A stretch of 64,000 nucleotides of DNA from Streptomyces sp. CB00316 (lineage in GTDB: Bacteria > Actinomycetota > Actinomycetes > Streptomycetales > Streptomycetaceae): the NCBI RefSeq assembly GCF_001905595.1, contig NZ_LIXI01000001.1:806001-870000 (forward strand), written 5' to 3'. Both the position numbers and the translations under genes were made by a program. Shown piece by piece: positions 43,541-52,500 of the stretch. The first letter of the stretch is position 1, and each line of letters opens with the position of its first letter. The notes below the pieces were generated by a model that was not told the origin of the DNA, made no database searches, and saw nothing but the letters and a program-made list of their open reading frames with translations.

Positions 43541-44424
43541 GCACCGTCACCTCCGCCACCGACGCCCCCGCCCGTCACGCCGTGCGCAAGGTCCGGCTCC
43601 GCGGCGAGCGCTCCCGGCTCGCCTCCGTCGCGCTGCACCTCACCCTGATCATCGCCTCGGTGATCGCCGTCTTCCCGGTGCTGTGGGTCCTGCTGACCTC
43701 GCTCAAGCCCGCCAAGTACGCGACCACCACGGACTTCTTCCGCGAGACGACGTTCGTCAACTACACGAACCTGATCCGCGACACCGAGTTCCTCAACTGG
43801 TTCGCCAACTCCGCGATCATCGCCGGGCTCTCCACCGTCATCGGTGTCTTCGTCGCCGCCACCACGGGCTACGCCGTCAGCCGCTTCCGCTTTCCCGGCA
43901 AGCGCGGGCTGATGTGGACGCTGCTGATCACCCAGATGTTCCCGGTCGCCGTCCTCATCGTGCCGATCTACAACATCATGGCCAACCTGGGCCTGCTCAA
44001 CCAGCCCGCGGGTCTCGTCATCACCTACCTCACCATCTCGGTGCCGTTCTGCGCCTGGATGATGAAGGGCTTCTTCGACACCATTCCGCGCGAGATCGAC
44101 GAGTCGGGCGAGGTCGACGGCCTCACCCCGTTCGGCACCTTCTGGCGCCTCATCCTGCCGCTGGCCAAGCCGGGCCTGGCGGTCACCGCGTTCTACTCCT
44201 TCATCACGGCCTGGGGCGAAGTGGCGTACGCCTCCGCCTTCCTGGTCGGTGACGAGAACCTGACGCTCGCCGGCGGACTCCAGAAGTTCGTCAACCAGTA
44301 CGGCGCCCAGTGGGGCCCCATGACGGCGGCCTCCGTGCTCATCGCCATCCCGGCCGCCCTGGTGTTCCTGTTCGCGCAGAAGCACCTGGTCACCGGCATG
44401 TCCGCCGGAGCGGTCAAGGGCTGA
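43537..44424 (+). CDS. malG: maltodextrin ABC transporter permease
   Basis: A 295-residue permease with six helices, the partner of MalF. The EAA loop reads REIDESGEVDGLTPFGTFWR followed by LILPLAKPGL near residue 195. The GTG start overlaps the malF stop by 4 bp. Length, helix order and the C-terminal LFAQKHLVTGMSAGAVKG are as in other actinobacterial MalG proteins. A 113-bp gap with no clear promoter separates it from the glucosidase gene. Confidence 0.93.
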   Translation: MSTVTSATDAPARHAVRKVRLRGERSRLASVALHLTLIIASVIAVFPVLWVLLTSLKPAKYATTTDFFRETTFVNYTNLIRDTEFLNWFANSAIIAGLSTVIGVFVAATTGYAVSRFRFPGKRGLMWTLLITQMFPVAVLIVPIYNIMANLGLLNQPAGLVITYLTISVPFCAWMMKGFFDTIPREIDESGEVDGLTPFGTFWRLILPLAKPGLAVTAFYSFITAWGEVAYASAFLVGDENLTLAGGLQKFVNQYGAQWGPMTAASVLIAIPAALVFLFAQKHLVTGMSAGAVKG

Positions 44425-44537
44425 GAGACCCTCCTGGACGCCAGCACCCGCACGCACCACCGCATTCGTCACGGCGGCGCCGGAAACCCCGACCCGGCCA
44501 CCGGCGCCGCTCCCCACCCAGACACCCCAGGGACGAC

Positions 44538-46214
44538 ATGACCCAGCACCTCGCTGCCCCCTCCACCGGCACGTCCGACGACGCCCCGGGCCACCGCACC
44601 GGCTGGTGGCAGGACGCGGTGATCTACCAGGTCTATCCACGGAGCTTCGCCGACGGCAACGGCGACGGCATGGGCGACCTCGCCGGCGTCACCGCCCGCC
44701 TGCCCTACCTGCGGGACCTCGGTGTCGACGCGGTGTGGCTCTCCCCCTTCTACGCGTCCCCGCAGGCCGACGCCGGGTACGACGTCGCCGACTACCGGGC
44801 CATCGACCCGATGTTCGGCACCCTGCTGGACGCCGACGCCCTGATCCGCGAGGCGCACGGCCTGGGCCTGCGCATCATCGTCGACCTGGTCCCCAACCAC
44901 TCCTCCGACCAGCACGAGTGGTTCAAGCGCGCCCTGGCCGAGGGCCCCGGCTCCGCCCTGCGCGAGCGCTACCACTTCCGCCCTGGCAAGGGCACCGACG
45001 GCGAACTCCCGCCCAACGACTGGGAGTCCATCTTCGGCGGCCCCGCCTGGACCCGTACGGTCAACCCGGACGGCACTCCCGGCGACTGGTACCTCCACCT
45101 CTTCGCCCCCGAGCAGCCCGACTTCAACTGGGAGCACCCGGCCGTCGCCGACGAGTTCCGCTCCATCCTGCGCTTCTGGCTCGACATGGGCGTCGACGGC
45201 TTCCGGGTCGACGTCGCCCACGGCCTCGTCAAGGCGGAGGGCCTGCCCGACCTCGGCGCCCACGACCAGCTCAAGCTGCTCGGCAACGACGTCATGCCCT
45301 TCTTCGACCAGGACGGCGTGCACGCGATCTACCGCAGCTGGCGCACCATCCTCGACGAATACCCCGGCGAGCGGATCGCCGTCGCCGAGGCGTGGACCCC
45401 CACCGTCGAGCGCACCGCCAACTACGTGCGCCCCGACGAGATGCACCAGGCCTTCAACTTCCAGTACCTCGGGACCGCCTGGGACGCCGCGGAGCTCCGC
45501 GAGGTCATCGACCTCTCGCTCGACGCGATGCGCCCGGTCGGCGCCCCCACCACCTGGGTGCTGTCCAACCACGACGTCACCCGGCACGCCACCCGCTTCG
45601 CCAACCCGGCGGGCCTGGGCACCCAGATCCGTACCCCCGGCGACCGCGAACTCGGCCTGCGCCGGGCCCGCGCCGCCACCCTCCTGATGCTCGCCCTGCC
45701 CGGCTCCGCCTACGTCTACCAGGGCGAGGAGCTCGGCCTGCCCGACGTCACCGACCTGCCCGACGAGGCCCGCCAGGACCCCTCGTTCTTCCGCGCCGAG
45801 GGCCAGGACGGCTTCCGCGACGGCTGCCGCGTCCCGATCCCGTGGACCCGCGAGGGTACGTCGTACGGGTTCGGCGAAGGCGGCAGCTGGCTCCCGCAGC
45901 CCGTCGGCTGGGGCGAGCTCTCCGTGGAGGCGCAGACCGGCGTGGAGGGCTCCACGCTGGAGCTGTACCGGGCCGCGCTCGCCGCCCGCCGCGAGCACCC
46001 GGGCCTCGGCGCGGGCACGGACGTGGAGTGGCTGGACGGCCCCGAGGGCGTCCTCCTCCTCGCCCGCCCCGGCTTCGTGTGCACCGTCAACACCACCGGC
46101 GCACCGGTCCGTATCACCGCCCGCGGCCGGGTTCTGCTCGCCAGCTCCCCGGTCACCGTGGACGGCGCCGAGGCCGTACTTCCCGCCGACAGCACGGTGT
46201 GGTGGACGGTGTGA
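44538..46214 (+). CDS. intracellular GH13 alpha-glucosidase (oligo-1,6/alpha-1,4 type)
   Basis: A 558-residue glycoside hydrolase without a signal peptide, so it acts on maltodextrins after import. The four GH13 regions are present: DLVPNHSS, GFRVDVAHGL with the nucleophile Asp, VAEAW with the acid/base Glu, and LSNHDV with the third Asp. The opening WWQDAVIYQVYPRSFADGNG is typical of the GH13 alpha-glucosidase branch. It corresponds to the glucosidase often called aglA or malA in this operon. Its stop overlaps the start of the downstream LacI gene (GTGA), so both are made together. Confidence 0.92.
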   Translation: MTQHLAAPSTGTSDDAPGHRTGWWQDAVIYQVYPRSFADGNGDGMGDLAGVTARLPYLRDLGVDAVWLSPFYASPQADAGYDVADYRAIDPMFGTLLDADALIREAHGLGLRIIVDLVPNHSSDQHEWFKRALAEGPGSALRERYHFRPGKGTDGELPPNDWESIFGGPAWTRTVNPDGTPGDWYLHLFAPEQPDFNWEHPAVADEFRSILRFWLDMGVDGFRVDVAHGLVKAEGLPDLGAHDQLKLLGNDVMPFFDQDGVHAIYRSWRTILDEYPGERIAVAEAWTPTVERTANYVRPDEMHQAFNFQYLGTAWDAAELREVIDLSLDAMRPVGAPTTWVLSNHDVTRHATRFANPAGLGTQIRTPGDRELGLRRARAATLLMLALPGSAYVYQGEELGLPDVTDLPDEARQDPSFFRAEGQDGFRDGCRVPIPWTREGTSYGFGEGGSWLPQPVGWGELSVEAQTGVEGSTLELYRAALAARREHPGLGAGTDVEWLDGPEGVLLLARPGFVCTVNTTGAPVRITARGRVLLASSPVTVDGAEAVLPADSTVWWTV

Positions 46215-47260
46215 CACTGCCCGCACCCAGGACCACGGCCGCGCCCCGGCTCTCCGACATCGCCGGCCAGGCGGCGGTCAGCGAGGCGACGGTCAGCCGG
46301 GTCCTGAACGGGAAGCAGGGCGTCGCGGACACCACGCGTCAGCGGGTGCTCGCGGCGCTCGACATCCTGGGCTACGAGCGGCCCGTACGGCTGCGGCAGC
46401 GCAGCGCCGGACTGATCGGACTGGTGACGCCCGAACTCACCAACCCGATCTTCCCGGCGTTCGCGCAGTCCGTCGAGCAGGTGCTGGCCGGGCACGGGTA
46501 CACGCCCGTGCTCTGCACCCAGCTCCCGGGCGGCGCGACCGAGGACGAGCTGGTCGAGCAGCTCGTGGAGCGGGGCGTCGGCGGCATCGTCTTCCTCTCC
46601 GGGCTGCACGCCGACACCTCGGCCGACCCGGCACGGTACGCCGCGCTCACCGAGCGCGGTGTGCCGTTCGTCCTGATCAACGGCTACAACGAGCGCATCA
46701 GCGCCCCCTTCGTCTCGCCCGATGACAACGCTGCCGTACGCATGGCCGTGGGCCACCTCGCCGACCTCGGCCACCGCCGGATCGGCCTGGCCATCGGCCC
46801 GCAGCGGTACGTGCCGTCGCGGCGCAAGAGGGACGGGTTCGTGGAAGCGGCCATCTCGCTGCTCGGCATGGACCGGGCGGAGGCCGAAGGGCTCGTCTGC
46901 TCCACCCTGTTCAGCGTCGAGGGCGGCCAGGTGGCGGCGGGCGCCCTGCTGGACGCGGGGTGCACCGGCATCGTCTGCGGCAGTGACCTGATGGCCCTGG
47001 GCGTCGTCCGCGCCGCCCGTGGGAGAGGAATCGACGTACCGCGTGACGTCTCGGTCGTGGGCTTCGACGACTCGCAGCTCATCGCGTTCACCGACCCACC
47101 GCTGACGACCGTGCGCCAGCCCGTGCAGGCGATGGCGGCGGCCGCGGTGGGCGCGCTGCTGGAGGAGATCGGCGGAAGCCCGGTGCAGCGCACCGAGTAC
47201 GTCTTCCAGCCGGAGCTGGTCGTACGGGGTTCGACCGCGGCGGTGCGAGCGGGGGGCTGA
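46211..47260 (+). CDS. second LacI-family regulator, paralogue of MalR
   Basis: A 349-residue repressor closely related to the MalR protein at 39813. The helix-turn-helix (LSDIAGQAAVSEATVSRVLN) keeps the VSEATVSRVLNGK reading helix residue for residue. The hinge region LDILGYERPVRLRQRSAGL and effector-domain segments GFDDSQLIAFTDPPLTT match closely; by eye about two thirds of the residues are the same. It should recognise the same or overlapping CTTGC operators. The GTG start overlaps the glucosidase stop by 4 bp, placing it as the last gene of the mal operon, under the control it may itself exert. Confidence 0.92.
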   Translation: MTLPAPRTTAAPRLSDIAGQAAVSEATVSRVLNGKQGVADTTRQRVLAALDILGYERPVRLRQRSAGLIGLVTPELTNPIFPAFAQSVEQVLAGHGYTPVLCTQLPGGATEDELVEQLVERGVGGIVFLSGLHADTSADPARYAALTERGVPFVLINGYNERISAPFVSPDDNAAVRMAVGHLADLGHRRIGLAIGPQRYVPSRRKRDGFVEAAISLLGMDRAEAEGLVCSTLFSVEGGQVAAGALLDAGCTGIVCGSDLMALGVVRAARGRGIDVPRDVSVVGFDDSQLIAFTDPPLTTVRQPVQAMAAAAVGALLEEIGGSPVQRTEYVFQPELVVRGSTAAVRAGG

Positions 47261-47281
47261 CGAGGCCCGGAAGACACGTAC

Positions 47282-47350
47282 AGGAGAGGCACCAGGAGTC
47301 GGCCCAGGAAGGGCCGGCGGGGAGTTCTTGCGACTCCGGGTGCCTCTCCT
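47282..47350 (+). terminator. long two-part hairpin terminating the mal operon
   Basis: AGGAGAGGCACC (47282-47293) pairs with GGTGCCTCTCCT (47339-47350), and inner GGAGTCG (47295) pairs with CGACTCC (47331) after single-base mismatches. About 19 bp of stem and TTGT after the last arm make a strong stop 21 bp after the second lacI gene. Confidence 0.85.
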
Positions 47351-47464
47351 TGTCGTGACCGGCCCGGCCGGCCGGGCGCGTGGAGTCCGGGCACCGCGAG
47401 GCGGCACCTGGAACCCTCGGCCGACCGGACCGGAGTCAGATGAAACGTAACAGGCCCGCAATAT

Positions 47465-47487
47465 CTTGCGAAAGGTCTTGCAGCAAG
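47465..47487. promoter_or_regulatory. distal MalR-type operator of the amylase gene
   Basis: CTTGC (47465) is followed by the perfect 11-bp palindrome CTTGCAGCAAG (47477-47487). It lies about 90-100 bp ahead of the predicted amylase transcription start. The gene-free interval 47261-47695 holds the mal terminator, this operator, the promoter at 47544 and the proximal operator at 47583. Confidence 0.75.
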
Positions 47488-47543
47488 AAATCGCGAAGAA
47501 AAATGGCTTGTTTCGTGGATGTGAGCGGGGCGTGTCCAAAGGG

Positions 47544-47572
47544 TTGACCGGTGCCTGGCGGCCTCGTACGGT
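47544..47572 (+). promoter_or_regulatory. sigma-70-like promoter of the alpha-amylase gene
   Basis: TTGACC (47544-47549) and TACGGT (47567-47572) are separated by exactly 17 bp, so transcription should start near 47579. Confidence 0.65.
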
Positions 47573-47582
47573 CTGGTCCGCG

Positions 47583-47607
47583 GCAAGGTTTGCATTCTTG
47601 CAGCAAG
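47583..47607. promoter_or_regulatory. proximal MalR-type operator of the amylase gene
   Basis: GCAAG (47583) precedes a second copy of the palindrome CTTGCAGCAAG (47597-47607), 120 bp from the first copy and just past the predicted start point. Repressors bound at both copies could loop the promoter. Confidence 0.75.
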
Positions 47608-47695
47608 AACCTTCAGGAGCCTTGAGGGCATGGCGCGTTGCCGGCTGAGGCTGCACCGTCACCCGCGTTTCCCCCACCCCCGCAGGAGGAAAGAC

Positions 47696-49432
47696 ATGGC
47701 ACGCAGACCGCTGTCTGCCGCGCTCGCCCTCGTGGCCGGCGCCGCTGCCGCCCTTGTCATCCCCACCGGATTCGGCACCGCGTCCCCCGCGCAGGCCGCC
47801 GCTCCGGGCGACAAGGACGTCACCGCCGTGCTGTTCGAGTGGAAGTTCGCCTCCATAGCCAAGGCCTGCACGGACACTCTCGGTCCGGCGGGCTACGGCT
47901 ACGTCCAGGTCTCGCCGCCTCAGGAGCACATCCAGGGCGGTCAGTGGTGGACGTCGTACCAGCCCGTCAGCTACAAGATCGCCGGTCGCCTCGGAGACCG
48001 GGCCGCCTTCTCCGCCATGGTCAACACGTGTCACTCGGCGGGCGTCAAGGTCGTCGCGGACACCGTCATCAACCACATGGCGGCCGGCAGCGGCACCGGC
48101 ACCGGCGGCTCCTCGTACACCAAGTACGACTACCCGGGGCTCTACTCGGTCAACGACCTGAACCACTGCCAGTCCCCGATCACCAACTACAACGACCGCG
48201 CCAACGTCCAGAACTGCGAACTGGTCGGCCTCGCCGACCTGGACACCGGCGAGGACCACGTACGCGGAAAGATCGCCGGCTACCTCAACGACCTGCTCTC
48301 CCTCGGTGTCGACGGCTTCCGGATCGACGCGGCCAAGCACATCCCCGCCGCCGACCTCGCCAACATCAAGTCCCGGCTGACCAACCCGAACGTCTACTGG
48401 AAGCAGGAGGCGATCTACGGAGCCGGTGAGGCCGTCTCGCCCTCCGAGTACCTCGGCACCGGGGACGTCCAGGAGTTCCGGTACGCCCGTAGCCTCAAGC
48501 AGGTCTTCCTCAACGAGAACCTCGCCAACCTGAAGAACTTCGGCGAGAGCTGGGGCTTCATGGAGTCCGGCAAGTCCGCCGTCTTCGTCGACAACCACGA
48601 CACGGAGCGCAACGGCGAGACCCTCAACTACAAGAACGGCTCCGCCTACACGCTCGCCAACGTCTTCCTGCTGGCCTGGCCCTACGGCTCCCCGGACGTC
48701 CACTCCGGCTACGAGTTCAGCAACTACGACGCCGGGCCCCCCAACGGCGGCCAGGTGAACGCCTGCTACGCCGACGGCTGGAAGTGCCAGCACGACTGGC
48801 GCGAGGTCTCCTCCATGGTCGGCCTCCGCAACGCCGCACGCGGCCAGGCCGTCACCAACTGGTGGGACAACGGCGGCGACCAGATCGCCTTCGGCCGGGG
48901 CACCAAGGCGTACGTGGCCATCAACCACGAGGGTTCCTCGCTCACCCGGACCTTCCAGACCTCGCTGCCGGCCGGGGACTACTGCGACGTGCAGTCCGGC
49001 CGCGGAGTGAGCGTCAACGGTTCCGGCCAGTTCACCGCCACGCTCGGCGCCGGTACGGCCGTGGCCCTGCACGCGAATGCCCGTACGTGCTCCGGCGGCG
49101 GCGGTCCGACCCCGAGCCCCGACCCCGGCAACGGCCAGTCCGGCGCCTCCTTCGGCGTCAACGCCACCACCCAGCTGGGCCAGAACATCTACGTCACCGG
49201 TGACCAGGCCGCCCTCGGCAACTGGAACCCGGCGAACGCCCTGAAGCTCGACCCGGCCACCTACCCCGTCTGGAAGCTGGACGTGAGCCTGCCCGCCGGG
49301 ACGTCCTTCGCGTACAAGTACGTCCGCAAGGACGCCAACGGCAACGTCACCTGGGAGAGCGGCGCCAACCGCACCGCCACGGTCCCGACCTCCGGAAAGG
49401 TCACGCTGACCGCCGACGTCTGGCGCAGCTGA
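47696..49432 (+). CDS. aml: secreted alpha-amylase with C-terminal starch-binding domain
   Basis: A 578-residue secreted enzyme that cuts internal alpha-1,4 bonds of starch. The signal peptide (about residues 1-36) ends near SPAQAAAP. The GH13 catalytic domain (about 40-480) has [20 protein letters not shown] with the nucleophile, the GAGEAV region with the acid/base Glu, and [12 protein letters not shown] Gly/Pro linker leads to a CBM20 domain (about 480-578) with [26 protein letters not shown] sits 5 nt before ATG 47696. Two CTTGCAGCAAG sites flank its promoter, so it should respond to maltodextrins through MalR-type repressors. Confidence 0.95.
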   Translation: MARRPLSAALALVAGAAAALVIPTGFGTASPAQAAAPGDKDVTAVLFEWKFASIAKACTDTLGPAGYGYVQVSPPQEHIQGGQWWTSYQPVSYKIAGRLGDRAAFSAMVNTCHSAGVKVVADTVINHMAAGSGTGTGGSSYTKYDYPGLYSVNDLNHCQSPITNYNDRANVQNCELVGLADLDTGEDHVRGKIAGYLNDLLSLGVDGFRIDAAKHIPAADLANIKSRLTNPNVYWKQEAIYGAGEAVSPSEYLGTGDVQEFRYARSLKQVFLNENLANLKNFGESWGFMESGKSAVFVDNHDTERNGETLNYKNGSAYTLANVFLLAWPYGSPDVHSGYEFSNYDAGPPNGGQVNACYADGWKCQHDWREVSSMVGLRNAARGQAVTNWWDNGGDQIAFGRGTKAYVAINHEGSSLTRTFQTSLPAGDYCDVQSGRGVSVNGSGQFTATLGAGTAVALHANARTCSGGGGPTPSPDPGNGQSGASFGVNATTQLGQNIYVTGDQAALGNWNPANALKLDPATYPVWKLDVSLPAGTSFAYKYVRKDANGNVTWESGANRTATVPTSGKVTLTADVWRS

Positions 49433-49443
49433 CCCGTATCTCC

Positions 49444-49478
49444 CCGTGGGCCGGAGGCGCGCTGCCTCCGGCCCACGG
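49444..49478 (+). terminator. perfect 15-bp hairpin terminator after the amylase gene
   Basis: CCGTGGGCCGGAGGC (49444-49458) and GCCTCCGGCCCACGG (49464-49478) enclose loop GCGCT. It begins 11 bp past the amylase stop and ends 36 bp before the pullulanase start, so the pullulanase gene may need read-through or its own promoter in the spacer. Confidence 0.85.
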
Positions 49479-49514
49479 TCAACCCTCCTGACACCAGCCG
49501 AGGAGCACCCTCAC

Positions 49515-52500
49515 GTGTCCCGAACCACCCTCAGACGAGGGGTCGTCGCCGCGCTCTGCGTGGCGCTGCTGCCCGTCGTCCCGGCGGCCACCGCCGCCGC
49601 GTCGCCCAGACCACCCGCACCGCCCTCCGACGCCAAGCTGGCCAAGGAGCCGGCCCGGCACGACCTCACGCGTGAGCAGTTCTACTTCGTGCTGCCGGAC
49701 CGGTTCGCCAACGGCAGCACCGCCAACGACCGCGGCGGGCTGAAGGGCTCACGCCTGGAGCACGGCTTCGACCCCACCGACAAGGGGTTCTACCAGGGCG
49801 GCGACCTCAAGGGCCTCACCCAGAAGCTCGACTACATCAAGGGCCTCGGCACCACCGCGATCTGGCTCGCCCCGATCTTCAAGAACCGGCCCGTCCAGGG
49901 CACCGGCAAGGACGCCTCGGCCGGCTACCACGGCTACTGGATCACCGACTTCACCCAGGTCGACCCGCACTTCGGCTCCAACGCCGACCTGGAGAAGCTG
50001 ATCGACAAGGCCCACGCCAAGGGCATGAAGGTCTTCTTCGACGTCATCACCAACCACACCGCCGACACCGTCGACTACGCGGAGAAGGCCTACGGCTACA
50101 AGCCCAAGGGCGCCTTCCCCTACCTCGACAAGGACGGCCGCCCCTTCGACGACCGGGACGGCATCGAGAAGGTGGACGAGGACTCCTTCCCGTACATCCC
50201 CGTGCAGACGCCGGACACCGGCAGGAAGGTCCCGTCCTGGCTCGACGACCCCACGATGTACCACAACCGGGGCGACTCGACCTGGGCCGGCGAGTCCAAC
50301 GAGTACGGAGACTTCTCCGGCCTCGACGACCTGTGGACCGAGCGTCCCGAGGTCGTGAAGGGCATGCAGAAGATCTACGAGAAGTGGGTCCGCGACTTCG
50401 ACATCGACGGGTTCCGCATCGACACCGTCAAACACGTCGACCTGGACTTCTGGACCCAGTGGGCCACCGCGCTGGACGCCTACGCGGCCAAGCGGGGCCG
50501 GGACGACTTCTTCATGTTCGGGGAGGTCTACTCCGCCGACCCGGCGATCACCTCGCCGTACGTCACGCGGGGCCGCCTGGACTCGACGCTGGACTTCCCC
50601 TTCCAGGAGGCCGCCCGGCAGTTCGCCTCCCAGGGCGCCCCGGCCGACCGGCTCGCCTCGGTGTACGGCAACGACTACCGCTACACCACGGACAAGGCCA
50701 ACGCCTACGAGCAGGTCACCTTCCTCGGCAACCACGACATGGGCCGCATCGGGACCTTCCTCAAGCAGGACAACCCCAAGGCCGATGACGCCGAGCTCCT
50801 CAAGCGGGCCCGCCTCGCCAACGAGCTGATGTTCCTCGGCCGTGGCAACCCGGTGATCTACTACGGCGACGAGCAGGGCTTCACCGGCGCGGGCGGCGAC
50901 AAGGACTCCCGCCAGACCCTCTTCGCCTCGAAGACCGCCGACTACCTGGACGACGACCAGCTCGGCACCGACCGCACCCATGCCTCGGACGCGTACGACA
51001 CCGAGCACCCGGTCTACCGCTCCATCGCCCGGCTCGCCAAGCTCACCAAGGAGCACCCGGCCCTGCGGGACGGGGTGCAGAGTGAGCTGGTCGTCGAAGG
51101 GGCAGCCGGCTCGGTGTACGCCACCTCGCGCATCGACGCCGAGCGGCCCAACGAGTACCTCGTCGCCTCCAACAACGCGGCCACCCCGAAGAAGGTCCAG
51201 CTGACCACCGAGTCGGCCGGGGTCGACTTCCGGACGCTGTACGGCGGTTCCGGCGCGGTCCGCAGCGGTGCGGACAAGAGGGTCACCGTCACCGTGCCCG
51301 CCCTCTCCAGCATCGTGCTGCGGGCGGAGAAGCCGCTGGGCCACCCGGCCGCCAAGCCCGCGATCGTCCTGAAGGCCCCGGCCGCCGGCGCCACCGGCAC
51401 CGTCGAGATCACCGCCGACGTGGACGGCGGCCGGCTCAACCGGGTCGTGTTCGCCGCCCAGGTGGGCAACGGCGAGTGGCAGACGCTCGGTTCGGCCGAT
51501 CACGCCCCGTACAAGGTCACCCAGTACCTCGACGGAACCGTGAAGGCCGGAACACCTTTGCGCTACAAGGCCGTTGTCGTCGACCGGGCGGGCCACACAT
51601 CCAGCGCTCTCGCCGCCACCACCGCCGGGCAGACCCCGCCGACGCCGAAGCCCGTCGCCGTCGAGCGCGACCGGGCCGTGGTCCACTACCAGCGCGCCGA
51701 CGGCGACTACGAGGGCTGGCAGCTCACGTCCGGTGACAAGACCGCCGAGTTCATCGGGCGGGACGCGTACGGTGCGTTCGCCTGGATCGACCTGGAGGAG
51801 GGCGCGAGCTCGGTCCCTTACACCGTCGAGAAGAACGGCACGGCCGATGGTCCGCAGCGCACCATCGACCTCGGCGTGACCGGGCAGGTCTGGATCGAGC
51901 AGGGCAAGGACGAGCAGGCGGTCGAAGCGCCCGAGGCGCCGCCGCAGGACACGGCGAAGGCGGTCCTCAACTACCACCGCCCCGACGGCGATTACGACGG
52001 CTGGGGGCTGCACACCTGGACCGGCGCCAAGGAGCCCACCGACTGGGCCAAGCCGCTGATGCCGGTCAGGAAGGACGCGTACGGGGTCACCTTCGAGGTG
52101 CCGCTCGTCGACGGGGCCACCTCGCTCAGCTACATCCTGCACAAGGGGGACGAGAAGGACCTCCCCAGCGACCAGTCCCTCGACCTCGCGACGTACGGCC
52201 ACGAGGTCTGGATGCTCGGCGGCAAACCCGGCTACCTCCTCCCGCAGGTCGGCGGGGGCGCGGCCCCTGACCTCACCAAGGCCGAGGCGCAGTGGATCGA
52301 CGCGAACACCGTCGTCTGGAAGGTGAAGACGACCGACGCCACCAGCCAGCAGCTCGTGTACGCGAAGAAGGGCGGCATCTCGGTCGTGGACGGGGCGCTC
52401 TCCGACGAGGGCCAGTGGCTGCGGCTCGGTGCGGGCGCGCTCAGTGACGCGCAGAAGGCCAGGTTCCCGCACCTGAAGGACTATCCGGCCTTCACCGTCG

